DNA of 64,000 nt from Aselliscus stoliczkanus (Eukaryota > Chordata > Mammalia > Chiroptera > Hipposideridae), in NCBI GenBank assembly GCA_033961575.1, contig CM066737.1:66360771-66424770 (forward strand), in the 5' to 3' direction. Of the stretch, positions 1-10,908 are shown one piece after another; position 1 is the stretch's first letter; the number at the start of each line of letters is the position of its first letter. The notes under the pieces are model-generated. The model had not been told where the DNA came from. It saw only the letters and a list, made by a program, of their open reading frames with translations, and did no database searches. The translations under genes and the position numbers were made by a program.

Positions 1-559
1 ATGAATAAGTTGTTTTGTGAGTGTTCCACAAGACAAGCAAACATTTCTAATACATTTTAACGTGGTAAACATGTGATGTCTTGCAATTTGAGTAGTTTGT
101 TTCTGGAACGAATTATGCTCGCAAACCAAGGTATTACTGTACTTGTAATCTAATACAAATATCACTGAAATAATTTGTGCTACATCTTTATGTAGATATA
201 CACATTTCCTGTGAAATATAATCTCAGAAGTAAAATTGCTTGATATAAGGCACACATGAGGATTTTAATACATATCATCAAACTACTATTTTATTTATTT
301 ATGTTTGTATTTTTTTACCAAACTGATATTTTAAAAGACTTTATGAACTTACACTCCTAGTGATCTTCTTTGAGAAAATCTATTTCTCGATATTCTCATC
401 AAAGTGAATATTATCAATCTTTTAAAATTTTTGCCAATGTAATGAAACAAAAATCAGTAACTCTCTGATACTTTATTTTCATTCTTTCAATTTTATTTTA
501 ATTTCAATTTTTATTTTCTTGATTACTAGTGATCTTAAATAAATTTTATATGTTTATTT

Positions 560-925
560 GTCCATTTTTATTTCTAATGGGTTATTTCTCTATTTTTTAT
601 CTGTAAGACTTTCGTATATATTATGTACATTACCCAGTGTCTGATACAGACATTGCCAATGTCTTTGCCCATTATTTTTACCATACGATAAATTTAAAAT
701 TTTTATGTCGTCAAATTGGTTGATGTATTTTATGGATCCTGGGTTCTATGTCATAATTACAAAGTGTTTCTTCACCCTGATGTTAAAACATAAAATGAGT
801 TTTGTATGATATGATTATGGTTTTGTTTTTTACATTTAAATTTCCAATCTATCTGGAATTTATTTTGAGGTAAGGTGTGAGAGATAATCTAACTTTACTT
901 TTGTTTCTAAATAGATAGATCTCCA
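560..925 (-). mobile_element. Ancient L1 ORF2 3'-region fragment
   Basis: Read antisense, this AT-rich stretch follows the late part of mammalian L1 ORF2: a 'gaatttattttgaggtaagg' segment followed by 'taatctaactttac'. It is heavily decayed and has no open frame. The 559 bases before it show nothing I can name. Assignment rests on remembered L1 sequence; an unrelated AT-rich origin is possible. Confidence 0.4.
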
Positions 926-935
926 AACAAAATTT

Positions 936-937
<2 letters not shown>

Positions 938-973
<36 letters not shown>
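938..973. repeat. (GT)n microsatellite
   Basis: About 18 uninterrupted GT dinucleotides, at the end of the decayed L1 fragment. Length-polymorphic and potentially Z-DNA-forming. Confidence 0.97.
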
Positions 974-975
<2 letters not shown>

Positions 976-1205
976 AGGGGGATAGTTTTACTATTTTAAG
1001 GTATATAGGAATGGAGATGTAGGAACTCTGCCTGTTGCTAAACCAGTATCTCAGGTTATATATAATGGTACTTCAATTACCTCAGGTTGAACAACACTCA
1101 TCATTTTTTCCTTCAACATGCTCTTCACACAATTCTTATCACATTTAATCACATTATCATTACTCTGGTCACCTAGCCAAGAAACTCTGTTGTCACCTTT
1201 GTTCA

Positions 1206-1413
1206 TTCTCTCTTCTTCTTCTTCTTCTTCTTCTTCTTCTTCTTCTTCTTCTTCTTCTTCTTCTTCTCCTTCTCCTTCTCCTTCTCCTTCTCCTTCTCCT
1301 TCTCCTTCTCCTTCTCCTTCTCCTTCTCCTTCTCCTTCTCCTTCTCCTTCTTCTTCTTCTTCTTCTTCTTCTTCTTCTTCTTCTTCTTCTTCTTCTCTCC
1401 CTCTCCCCTCTCT
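1206..1413. repeat. 208-nt pure pyrimidine tract, (TTC)n-(CCTTCT)n-(TTC)n
   Basis: Every base of the plus strand from 1206 to 1413 is C or T. It begins as a (TCT)n array to about 1265, changes to a (CCTTCT)n hexamer array to about 1350, returns to (TTC)n to about 1396 and ends in an irregular CT run. The order trimer-hexamer-trimer is roughly mirror-symmetric. Polypurine-polypyrimidine mirror repeats of this kind are known to form triplex (H-DNA) structures; GAA/TTC arrays stall polymerases. The low-complexity poly-Ser, poly-Glu and poly-Arg frames across it are by-products and not genes. Confidence 0.97.
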
Positions 1414-2370
1414 GCTCCATCTCACCAGCTATCACACCTTCGAACTTCTATTTCTGAAACCTATCTCCAGACTTCTGTTATGCTATTTAAATGACCACAG
1501 TCATATTTCAAGCTCTTATCTTCTCTCTCCATGATTATTGCAATACTATTGCTCAATATATTCAATAGCCTCTTAAGTGGTCCTCTAATAGATTGAATTT
1601 CAGAACAGCATGATAGATTTTTTCTTTCTTGCCTCTCCAATGTACCACACATGAAACTTTTTAACAGTCAATTAAAGAAATGGCTAATACATTTACTTTT
1701 AAAATATTAAACATTATCAATGATCAAAGTGATTTAAAAATAAAGTAAGGCAATAATTTTGTCTAATAAAATTGGCAAATGTAAAAAAAACACCCAATAT
1801 TTGGAAACAAACCAGTGAAGCAGATTTATAACTGGTGGGTTTGTAAGATCACACAAACTTTCCAGAAAACAGTTTGGCAATGTATATCTGTATTTCTACT
1901 TGTAAAAATTTATTCTAAAGTATAAATCTGCAGTGTTCTCCAAATAATGTATACAAGGACATTTTTTGTATTTTTTCCTTTGCAAATAAATTAACTGCCC
2001 AGTCATAATAAAGTGGTGTGATATATTATGATATATCCACATGACAAAATGTGGCCCTTAGAATTAGGTTATCAAAGAATATTGAAATAATGTTAAATGA
2101 AGAAAATATGAAAAAAAATCTATTACAATGTAAGATTTGGTTTATAAATTTGCAGTCCTCAAACATTGGAAGAAAGCAGACAAAAATGCGATTGGATAGT
2201 GTATTGTAGATATGTTTTTGAAAAAATTCCTTCATGATTTTTCTATAGATGTCATATTTTCTAGAACAAGTATACAACTACTATTGTAATAAAAGCAAAG
2301 AGCTGTACCCCCCCCAATTTTTTTCTATTAAGAATCACAAAACAGGCACACATAAACATACACACACATG
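1414..2370. other. AT-rich sequence, possible very old LINE 3' end
   Basis: No coding region. Around 1800-2110 the text resembles the 3' parts of very old mammalian LINEs (segments such as 'aaacagtttggcaatgtat' followed by 'tattctaaagtataaatctg'), but the match is weak. The rest holds short A/T runs and a C8 run at 2309-2316. Confidence 0.3.
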
Positions 2371-4500
2371 CATGTAAAACTGGCAAGATCTGGATAAGAT
2401 GGTAGCTGCAGAGAGCTATCCCAGCCCTCTCTCACAATCCAGACTTAACCCCTACTGGACCTGCGACCCCAAAGAGTAGAGATGAGCTATCCTCAGGACC
2501 AGTTCCAGGCTGCCAACTGAGTACTGACCTGCTGCAGTACATCACCCAAATGAAGACAGGCCAATGCTATGGGTTCAAGGAGGAATATGAGTCCTTATCA
2601 GAAGGGCAGACAGCTTCATGGGACACAGCCAAAGAGGATGCAATAAGAATGGATACAGAAACATCGTATCCTATGACCATTCCTGAGTGAGGGTGCTGAT
2701 GCTGGATGGAGACCTACATTCTGACTACATCAATATCAACTACAACTAACAAATTCAAGATAACTAAGTAAATAAATAAATAAAATAAATAAATAAAAGC
2801 TTTACAAAATGTAGGAAAAAGAGAAAAGATAATAAAGAAATATGTTTTCATGAGAAAAAATAGAAAAGAAACTTCCCTCAATTTTCTAGTTGAACTTTTG
2901 TTGGAATTTACAGGTAGCATGACAAGTACTTTCATAATCTGTATTTCTTCCAAAATTATATAGGAATCTGGCTGTATGATCCCTCAGAAAGGGACTACAC
3001 CAAAGTTGATCAGGAGTTGGAATGGCTTTATCCCTCCAAAGTACTTATCTCCAGAAGTGATTGAACATATGAGAATACAGAGACTTTTGATTGCGTGACA
3101 GGGGTCAGATGTTTTTTCTTTCTTGACACAATGCAAAATTAAACAAAATTTAATGAATAATAGTTTGTAAGACATTGATCAATAGGTAGTGAAAGACAGT
3201 AATCCATGAGCGATGGAAAATAAATGAGGTGAGGCCTGCAATTGCCCCAGCTTACTGATACGAAGAGTTTCCATGTCCAGTGGACTTCATAAGATGAACA
3301 GACAGGAGTCACTGCTGAGAGTCTGGGGATACCAAAGTGACTAGAGTTTACAATACAAAGGTCTAGAGAGGAGATTACTGTAGAGTGAGAGCTCCAGATA
3401 ACTCCAGAGGGTCTCCGTTGAGTAATCAAATCTGTATTAAGCAGCACAAGTGTGTGAGGAAACTACCCAAGCCCAAGGAAAGAACCAACAGAAAGGATTT
3501 GAGGTAATGGTGTCGGTGTTCACATAGGGCTATCATTTAGTGTCTGTTTCAACTAGTCAGACTGGCAAACCTCTTCATTTATGAGGCATTGAGTAGATTA
3601 CTAAAAAAAGTATTACCTCAGCATTGGAGAACAATTAGCTTTCTTTCCTAGAAATAAAATAATGAATGGTTATTTTGAGCACTTCTCTTTTCCTAACAAA
3701 TATTTAAGACCAAGAGGAGAAATCTCATTTCTAAGGAACTAAATGGCATCCTTGAACACAACTGAAGAATATTTATAGGGCTACAAAATTATTCAGCACT
3801 CAACAAGATAAAATTCACAAATATTTATTATCCAATAAAGGACTACTAGGCACGTAAAGAAGGAAAATGCAACCCGTAAGGAGGAGTTAAATCAGTCTTG
3901 AAACTGACCCAGAAGTGACATAGATGTTAGTATTAACAAATAAGGACATCAGAAATGTTATTATATCTGTATTGTGCATGCTCAAAAAGTTAACTAGAAA
4001 TCAGAGATGTGAAAAAGACCAAAACTGAACTTCTAACCATGAAGAATACAATATTTGAGATGAAAGCTGCAATCACTAAGAAGAAAACTGTGCTGGAGGA
4101 GATAAAAAGTAGATTACACACTGACAAAGAAATTAGTGAACTTTAAGACAAAGAATTAGAAATTATTCAAAATGACACACAGAGAAAATAATTAAAATGG
4201 GCAGAGCATCAGTGAACTGTGGGATAATTCTGAGAGGCCTAATAAATGTTTAATTAGAGTCTCTGCAGGAGAAGAGAGATAGGCTGAAGCGGAATGTTTT
4301 TTTTAGTAAATAATGTCCAAAATTTTTCAAACTTGATGGAAACTATAAATCCACAGATACAAGAAACTATTGAAACATGAAACACAGGAAACATGAAGAA
4401 AGGTAAACCAAGGCACATCATAATCCAAAAGCTCAAAAGCATTCATCAAGAAAAAAAAATCTTCAAAGCAGCCAGGAAAAAAGGATGTGGCTGTTGAGAA
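2371..4500 (+). mobile_element. Ancient L1/HAL1-type element, ORF1 region (plus strand)
   Basis: The 3.7-4.5 kb part matches the ORF1 region of old mammalian L1M/HAL1 elements: 'gagcatcagtgaactgtggg', then an 'aggcctaataaatgtttaat' stretch, then 'acatgaagaaaggtaaacca' and 'ggcacatcataatccaaaag'. In frame this gives the ORF1p-like start ISELWDN and a later poly-basic region, with many stops. The 2371-2560 part ('aagatggtagctgcagagag') looks like a LINE 5' end. HAL1 elements carry ORF1 without ORF2; I cannot tell HAL1 from L1M here. Frames are thoroughly broken, so it is a fossil. Confidence 0.55.
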
Positions 4501-4839
4501 TACAATGACATTTTCTGGTCAATCACTTACCCATCCTAGTCTCAAGGACAGCTGTAATCCAAATAAATGCCCAGGTGTGCATACAATTGAAATTTACCCC
4601 CAAATATGCTAAGTTTGGGGGATAGTAGGGTTGTTGTTGGTGGTGAGAATTCTGTGTATCTGGGTTACTGGGTCTCTGGGCTTATGTCACATAAAACTTA
4701 CCAATTTTCTTTACCTGCTACTACTGTTTTCAAAAAGAAATCTGAATTTTAGAGCTAGACATATTTTATTTTCTTTTAAAGCCATCAAAAAATGACTGAG
4801 GTGTGATCAAAACATACAGTGAATGTTTCAACAACAAAA

Positions 4840-5396
4840 AAATTATTACAGTAAAAGACACGTTGCCATTAATCCCCCTTGCTTTGAACACACATATCCT
4901 ATCATTCCTGCCACTTTCTGAAGCAGTTCTGGAAGTCCTCATACGTATTTTTAGTTGCGCTGTTGTGGCTACCTAGATGTCCTGAATTGATTCAAAACGT
5001 TTAACTTTCATGGTCATTTTGACTTTGGAGAAGAGCCAGAAGTTGCACGGTGCCAGATCCGGTGAATAAGGTGGATGAGGACACACTGTAATGTTTTTAT
5101 TTGGCAGAAATTGCCATATCAGAAGCGATGTGTGCCTCGAGCATTATCATGATGGAGGATGAAACCGTTTGCCCACTTCATGTTAATACATTATTCATGA
5201 TCCATGATTCATGGCACATTTTAAAACACACCTTCTCTCAACCATAGCTCATCTGACTGACTGCACTGGATAAGTTGAAACTTGTCACGCACTGTCACTA
5301 AGGTTTCATGCACTGCTTCCTGAATTGAAGATTCCTGCCTTTCCGTTGGATGGCACTCGGCAGCAGCATTCACCGCACTTTCTGATAACACCTTGT
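4840..5396 (-). pseudogene. Broken mariner transposase (DD34D type), minus strand
   Basis: Reverse translation gives mariner transposase hallmarks in pieces. At about 5125-5165 the frame reads FILHHDNARGTHR, which is the second catalytic Asp block. At about 5040-5095, in a frame shifted by one, it reads PHPPYSPDLAPCNFWLF; family members have D where this copy has N, so the third catalytic Asp is lost. Between them are a TGA and a frameshift. Downstream (4890-4960) it reads like the DFQNCF..WQ C-terminal block. The upstream part (5221-5396) holds a short open remnant. The N-terminal DNA-binding domain was not found and I could not define terminal inverted repeats, so the element is 5'-truncated and dead. 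Confidence 0.75.
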
Positions 5397-6165
5397 ATAT
5401 ATACATTTTTAATATTGGAAAAATATGAATTGTAATATGAGATAATATATAATTATTTATTATAAATATTACACATATATAATCCATGACTGTCAGCTGC
5501 AAATTATGTAGCTATTGAAGTTCAAAATACATAGAGATATTGCTCTAATAGAAAAAATGTAGCAAAAATCTCTCCAAAGTCTTTTACGTGAATAAATATA
5601 TAGGTGAAAAAGATGAAATGTTCATTGACTATAGATTTTTTTCTGGTATTCCTCTAATGAATTTTAGTTAAACTATAGTGAAGTATTAAATAATTAGTGA
5701 AATTGAGTCATTTTTGTTAGTTTCATTTTAATTCTATAATCCCCAAAAGTAGCCTAAAGTCTAGGATGAAATTTCAAAGAAAATTGTCACTCTGGTTAAT
5801 TTTCCTACCACTCCTTTTTGGACATATCTCTGCTGTCATTCAATGAGCCAGGATTTTTAAAGTCATGCCTCCATAAAATAGACTTACAATATCTTGTGGG
5901 TAGAATAAGGCTATTTCCATTATTCAGAATTAATAAGAAAACGTAAAACAATCAAATAGAAATATGAAAGTGCAGTCCCTGGAAAACAGATGTTTTAAAA
6001 ACATATCTAAAGATGTTCAGTCATATTTATAATTCAAGAAATATAATAAAATGCAATGAGATAATAACTTTTACCTTCTAAATAGAAAAATGTTTGATAA
6101 TACTCGGCTTTCATGAGTAAGAGGGGAAAGAGGTACTTCTGCATTTTGTTATTAGGAATCAAAAT
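5397..6165. other. AT-rich interval, nothing recognised
   Basis: Only short frames with frequent stops. No repeat family, RNA gene or regulatory site could be supported. Confidence 0.5.
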
Positions 6166-6174
6166 TGATGTAAT

Positions 6175-6612
6175 TTTTTTTTTTTTTTTAAAGATTTTAT
6201 TGGGGAATTGGCGGAGGGGAACAGCGTTGGAGAATCGGGGAAGGGGAACAGACAAGTTGCTGTCTTTTTGTTCTTCAGTTTAGTTGCGGAGGATGTTGCT
6301 TCACTGTTGGTATCGTCATTGCGCTCTTCCCGGATGAGGCAGATCGGTCGCTGGCCTCTGGATGTCGCTCACTGCGGCTATTGGCAGCTCACGCTGGCTG
6401 CCAGCCACTCACGTTGGCTGCGGGCCACTCACTGTAGCCTATGGCAGCCCACTGCAGCAGCCCACACCATCACCGGGGCTTGCACAGCCCAGCTCCAGGT
6501 GGAGCTGTTGTTAGCTGTAGAGGGCAGTGTCACTGGCCCTCATGTGGGATCCGAACCGGGGCCCCTGGCATCCCAAAACCAGCTCTTAACCAATGTGCCA
6601 CTCGGCCGGCCC
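6175..6612 (-). mobile_element. Long tRNA-derived SINE (Rhin-1-like, type I)
   Basis: Complete long SINE in reverse orientation. The tail is the T-run at 6175-6190 followed by the complement of AATAAAATCTTT; the tRNA-like head ends at the GGCCGGCC near 6612. Reading from the head: tRNA module with B-box-like GGTTCGGATCC, the 'gagggccagtgacactgccc' hinge, then a body of about 340 bp with 'ctgcagtgggctgccatagg' and a VES-like tail rich in CCCC. It has the short type I spacer (GCTAACAACAGC). A 9-bp duplication, tgatgtaat, flanks it (6166-6174 and 6613-6621). Frames of up to 135 codons through it recur in every copy and are not genes. Confidence 0.93.
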
Positions 6613-6621
6613 TGATGTAAT

Positions 6622-7479
6622 CTTTTTAGAGCACAATTTTACAATATCAATGAAAACGTAAAATGAACATGACTTTTGGCCATCAATACAGGACTGTTTA
6701 AATAGATTATGATATATCTATACAATAGGAAACTATTCAGTTGCTAAAAGTGACATGGATCTGTACATGTGGAATCTGGATATGCCAATAAGGAAAACAA
6801 GTACCAAACACTTTGTATTTGGAAAGCAACTCTATGAATCTTACCATTGGGGAATGAAATGGCAGACTAGTGTGCCTAAACTTTGTATTTTCCCACTCCT
6901 GTGCCATCACTGAAATCTTCATCATGACCACATATAACTTTCATAGTAAAATCAAATATATGAAGGAAGGTCAGGAATTACTTTAAGGGTGCATTATCTT
7001 TTCTTTCATTTTAATGAAAAAAAGTGAATTTTACAATGTCATAGAACAAATAGAACCATGACAGACGTTTTAAGTTTCCTGCATTTTGAGAATTCTATCA
7101 TTTTTCTTAAAGTTATAATATTTACCCCAACAACAAAGCAGGGAATGCTTACATGTCTCCCTGTAATCCAAGTTTCTTGTATGAAACTAGTGACTGGCTA
7201 TTTCTCTGCTCAGTACAAACTCTGAATTTATTTTTAACCTCTATTTTCAGTTTTCAGTGACTCCCATCTAACAATTATGCACACATATGCAGTCTTCATT
7301 GGGTTTGTTTTCACCACAAGTAGCCCAGAACTCCAGGTCACCCTTCATCTCTCAGATTCTAATTCCCATGCAGCCCTTTCTGACCCCATTTTGCCCTTTT
7401 TCTTAGGCTTCTGACCTTCATTGTATTTTAAATTCCACTTGAAAGTAAAGGTAGTATTCTCTATTTTTGTGACTCTTGT
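6622..7479. other. Mixed unique sequence, possible L2 relic
   Basis: No gene. The part around 7330-7470 ('cagccctttctgaccccatt', later 'cttcattgtattttaaattc') has the texture of an L2 3' region, but I cannot confirm it. Confidence 0.3.
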
Positions 7480-7722
7480 ACCTTGTGGTTAGGGTCACAC
7501 GTTCTACAGTTAAGTTGTCCTAGATTTAAATCTGCTACTCATCAGATTGTTGAGACAAGGTACTCAGTTTATCTGAGCCTCTCTGTCTTTGACTTGGTTA
7601 AATAAGGATAAAATAACATCTATCTCATGAGATTGTTCTAAAGATTAAATTAATATTAAGACTAATATATTTAAAGTTCTTAGCACATAATAAGGGCTAA
7701 CAAAATGTTAACTATTACTAAT
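7480..7722 (+). mobile_element. MIR SINE relic
   Basis: Follows the mammalian MIR order: a tRNA-like start with 'gtggttagggtcacac', a core, then 'tctgagcctctctgtctttg', 'aaataaggataaaataacat', 'ctcatgagattgttctaaag' and 'agttcttagcacataataag'. Old and diverged, as expected for MIR. Confidence 0.75.
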
Positions 7723-7749
7723 ATTTTTCTTGATTAATACATATAATTG

Positions 7750-8193
7750 GGCCGGCCGAGTGGCGCATTGGTTAAGCGCTGGTTTTGGGAAGCCAGCGGC
7801 CCTGGTTCGGATCCCACATGAGGGCCAGTGACACTGCCCTCTACAGCTAACAACAGCTCCACCTGGAGCTGGGCTGTGCGAGCCCCGGTGATGGTGTGGG
7901 CTGCAGCCCCTGCTGCAGTGGGCTGCCATAGGCTACAGTAAGTGGCCCGCAGCCAGCATGAGCGGCTGGCAGCCAAGCGTGAGCTGCCAGTAGCCGCGAT
8001 GAGCACATCCAGAGAGAGGCCAGCGACCGATCTGCCTCATCCGGGAAGAGCGCAATGACGATACCAACAGTGAAGCAACATCCTCCGCAACTAAACTGAA
8101 GAACAAGAAGACAGCAACTTGTCTGTTCCCCTTCCCCTATTCCCCAACGCTGTTCCCCTCCACCAATTCCCCAATAAAATCTTTAAAAAAAAA
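7750..8193 (+). mobile_element. Long tRNA-derived SINE (type I)
   Basis: Forward-oriented complete copy. The head starts GGGCCGGCCGAGTGGCGC at 7750; the tail ends CCAATAAAATCTTT plus A-run. The 13-bp duplication atacatataattg is perfect (7737-7749 and 8194-8206), which marks a fairly recent insertion. It carries the type I spacer. The duplicated CCCC-rich tail (two 'attcccc' blocks) resembles VES SINE 3' ends. Confidence 0.95.
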
Positions 8194-8310
8194 ATACATA
8201 TAATTGAAGAATTTCCATTATAAGATTTTAACTGTCCAGCTTTATTAAAAGAATTATTTTTTCAAACATATGACAAAAGTCTTTCACATTTTCATTCACA
8301 TACAGTTGGT

Positions 8311-8414
8311 ATTTTTTTTTTTGAGGGCAGTGTCACTGGCCCTCATATGTGGGACCGAACCAAGGCCGCTGGCTTCCCAAGCCAGCACTTAACCACCGCA
8401 CCACTCGGCCAGCC
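8311..8414 (-). mobile_element. Short head-only SINE
   Basis: Only the tRNA-like head and the 'gagggcagtgtcactggccc' hinge followed directly by the A-tail; the 340-bp body of the long form is absent. Flanked by the duplication catacagttggtattttt (8299-8316 and 8415-8432), so this is a complete insertion and not a truncation. Confidence 0.93.
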
Positions 8415-8689
8415 CATACAGTTGGTATTTTTAACCCATGCCTTTAAAAATGGTACACCCAGTAAACTGGAATGAAATTAGATATCATATACTTGTACAA
8501 AAGGCCAAGAAACATAATGAATTGTTACATCAGCAATTGGATATAGTATATTGTTGGATTAAATTCATTATCATAGAGCTCTAAGATTTACACTGAGATG
8601 ATTTTAGAGGGTGAACATCAAATAGGTCCTAGTGTAGCATAGACAGTGTGCATTTTCACATGTAATGACATACAATTATATTCTCCTAG

Positions 8690-8970
8690 ACTTCCTCGTC
8701 CCTTTGTGAACTGGAAAAATCTTACTCTTCCTTTTCAAACTTAGTTTAAATAATAACTCTTCTTTTGAAATCTTACCCAGATTTCCATGACATAATTAGT
8801 TGCTCTGTCTTTTCAGTTGAATCTTATTAATATCTGTGTAACAGTACTTAACCATTTTTACTGTAATCTACTTTCATGTCTGTTTCTGAATACTGACTAT
8901 ATGCTTCTCAATAGAAAGAATTATGCCTTATTCATTGTTGATCCCAGATGCCCCATGCCATTAATGCAAG
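8690..8970 (+). mobile_element. L2 LINE 3' end relic
   Basis: The order of segments follows the L2 3' end: 'gaaatcttacccagatttcc', then 'aacagtacttaacc', then a 'catgtctgtttctgaatact' block and 'gccttattcattgttgatcc'. An 83-codon frame over its 3' part is not supported as a gene. Confidence 0.6.
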
Positions 8971-9189
8971 TTGAAATTCCAAAACCTTCATCAATAGATG
9001 AGATAATGGAAGTATTGTTGTCCTCAAAAATCAAACTGATCAAAGCCACACAGCATGGATGTGACTAGCAATTTGTGAAATTTAACTGATAAATCTGTGC
9101 TTAAATAATTAACTGAAGGGATAGAAATTCCCAAAATTGATCAAGGAGAAAAGTAAGTCTGGAATTCATAATAATTACTTCCTTGGGCT

Positions 9190-9370
9190 CTGGACTCTGA
9201 ATTCCACTTACACCACTTACGAACTGTATTACTTTGAGCAAGCTTCTTAATCTTTTATAAACCCATCTGTAAGATGGGGATCATACCAGTAATAATATTT
9301 TGGAGTTTCTTTTTGAAAGATTATATGAGAAAATTCTTTGTAAAGTACTTTGAAGAGTACCACTTAATGA
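9190..9370 (+). mobile_element. MIR SINE relic
   Basis: Contains the MIR core order 'tttgagcaagcttcttaatc' followed by 'cccatctgtaagatggggat'. Diverged. Confidence 0.7.
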
Positions 9371-9404
9371 GTATCACATAAAAAAAGACTTCTTACTAAC
9401 CTTT

Positions 9405-9545
9405 TTGTGACTCAGTTTCCTCATCTGTAAAAATGAAGATTTTAATAGTATCTAACTCATGAAACTGTTGGTAATTAAATGAATCAATGAATGTAAACTT
9501 CTTAGGATGGTTTCTGGCAAATAGCCAGTGCTCCATAAAATTTCA
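9405..9545 (+). mobile_element. MIR SINE relic (second copy)
   Basis: Strong MIR wording: 'ctcagtttcctcatctgtaa', then 'tatctaactcatgaaactgt' and 'aaatagccagtgctccat'. Same orientation as the copy just upstream. The stretch 9546-9714 behind it is AT-rich and unassigned. Confidence 0.8.
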
Positions 9546-9714
9546 TTATTATTATTGTTGTCAAAATTATTATCATTAATATTATCATAATTAATGAGTA
9601 AACTGAAATATAATAGAATGAAGTCTATGAGGAGAAACACAAAATGAAGAAAGGAATAAAGCCTAGAAAATTGAAGAGGCAAATAAAAAGATCCTATTTA
9701 AACATCCTCCATCT

Positions 9715-9830
9715 TGAAAGGATTGTGTTAGAAACTAAACCAGCATTTTCTAAACTGCAAGTGGCAGCCCATTTTTAGTTATTAAATCAACTGTGCACAG
9801 CATTTTTTGTAAGAAAAAAGAGAAAATAAC
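9715..9830 (+). mobile_element. Probable hAT-Charlie type relic
   Basis: The text 'accagcattttctaaactgc' and later 'ttattaaatcaactgtgcac' resembles non-autonomous hAT elements of mammals with a ...TTTTCTAAACTG... end. Terminal repeats and duplication are not resolved. Confidence 0.4.
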
Positions 9831-9939
9831 GGACACCTACCCTGAGATAACTCAGATAAAAACAAAGATTTTTTTTGTTTGTATTTAAATTTTATTTTAA
9901 AGGCTTTATTTTTTAGAGCAGTTTTGGAGGCACATCAAA

Positions 9940-10530
9940 TTAAGAGAAGGGCACTTCTCCCAAGAAGACAAACAAATGGCCAACAGATATATGAAAAGAT
10001 GCTCTGGGCCTGCCGAGTGGAGTGGTGATTAAGAGCTGGCTTGGGATGCCAGCTGCCCCGGTTTGGATCCCATGTATGAGGGCCAGTGACACTGCCCTCA
10101 AAAAAAAAAGGAAAGATGCTCAACTTCACTAGCTATTAGGTAAATATAAATCAAAACCACAGTGAGATACCAACTCACACTTGCTAGAATGGCTGTCATC
10201 AACAAGACAAATAAATAACAAGTGTTGGAGAGGTTGTGGAGAAGAAGGAGCCCTCACACATGCTGGTGGGAATGTAAATTGTTACAGCCTCTATGGAAAA
10301 CAGTATGGAGTTTTCTCAAAAAATAAGAATAGAATTACCATATGACCTAGCAATCCCTCTTCTGGGTATCTACCCCCCAAAATCTGAAAACATTTATCCA
10401 TAAAATATATGTACCCCTATGTTCATTGCAGCATTATTCATGGTGGCCAAGACATGGAAGCAACCAAATTGCCCTTCTATAGATGATTGGATAAAGAAGA
10501 TGGGGTACATATATATAATGGACTACAGAG
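9940..10530 (+). mobile_element. L1 ORF2 C-terminal fragment (plus), carrying a SINE
   Basis: Matches the end of L1 ORF2: 'cacttctcccaagaagacaa', then after a SINE insertion 'ctattaggtaaatataaatc', 'gttggagaggttgtggagaa', 'tgctggtgggaatgtaaatt', 'ctagcaatccctcttctggg' and 'gattggataaagaagatggg'. 5'-truncated, no open frame, ends without a 3' UTR at about 10528. Confidence 0.85.
10005..10110 (+). mobile_element. Short head-only SINE inside the L1 fragment
   Basis: tRNA-like head plus hinge plus A-run. Flanked by aaagatgctc/gaaagatgctc (about 9995-10004 and 10111-10121). The L1 reads through continuously once it is removed, so it is younger than that L1. Confidence 0.9.
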
Positions 10531-10535
10531 GGTGC

Positions 10536-10908
10536 CATGTTTTTGTTCTTCAGTCTAGTTGCGGAGGATGTTGCTTCACTGGCCCATGTTGGTTATCGTC
10601 ATTGCACTCTTCCCGGATGAGGCAGATTGGTCGCCAGCCTCTGGATGTCGCTCACCGCGGCTATTGGCAGCTCATGCTAACTGCCAGCTGCTCACGCTGG
10701 CTGCCGGCCACTCACTGTAGCCTATGGCAGCCCCCTGCAGCAGGGGCTGCAGCCTACACCGTCGTGGGGGCTTACACAGCCCAGCTCCAGGTGGAGATGT
10801 TGTTAGCTGTGGAGGGCAGTGTCACTGGCCCTCATACGTAGGATCTGAACCGGGGCCGCTGGCATCCCAAAACCAGCTCTTAACCAATGCACCACTCTGC
10901 CTGCCCCT
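10536..10908 (-). mobile_element. Long SINE (type I) lacking its 3' tail
   Basis: Head and body are complete and type I, but the copy stops at the complement of 'ctgaagaacaaaaac' near 10536. The CCCC-rich segment, AATAAA and A-tail are missing and the partner sequence is the end of an L1. Retrotransposition truncates 5' ends, not 3' ends, so a later deletion or recombination is implied. Confidence 0.85.

Noticed and set aside
1051..1534. Frames of 80-138 codons on both strands with long Ser, Glu/Gly or Arg runs
   Set aside because: They are translations of the TTC/CCTTCT microsatellite in different frames.
6208..6615. Frames of 70-140 codons with recurring text such as LLAVEGSVTGPHVGSEPGP, at every long SINE
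   Set aside because: The same peptides recur wherever the SINE lies; they are chance frames in a GC-rich, polymerase III-type repeat.
7750..7830. tRNA-like sequences with A and B boxes
   Set aside because: They are SINE heads: no proper cloverleaf anticodon arm could be drawn, and the same head recurs in about twenty copies with A-tails and target duplications.
10530..10542. The text cagagggtgcca at the end of the L1 fragment, identical to the MITE terminus
   Set aside because: Only about 12 bp match and nothing of the MITE interior follows; kept as coincidence.
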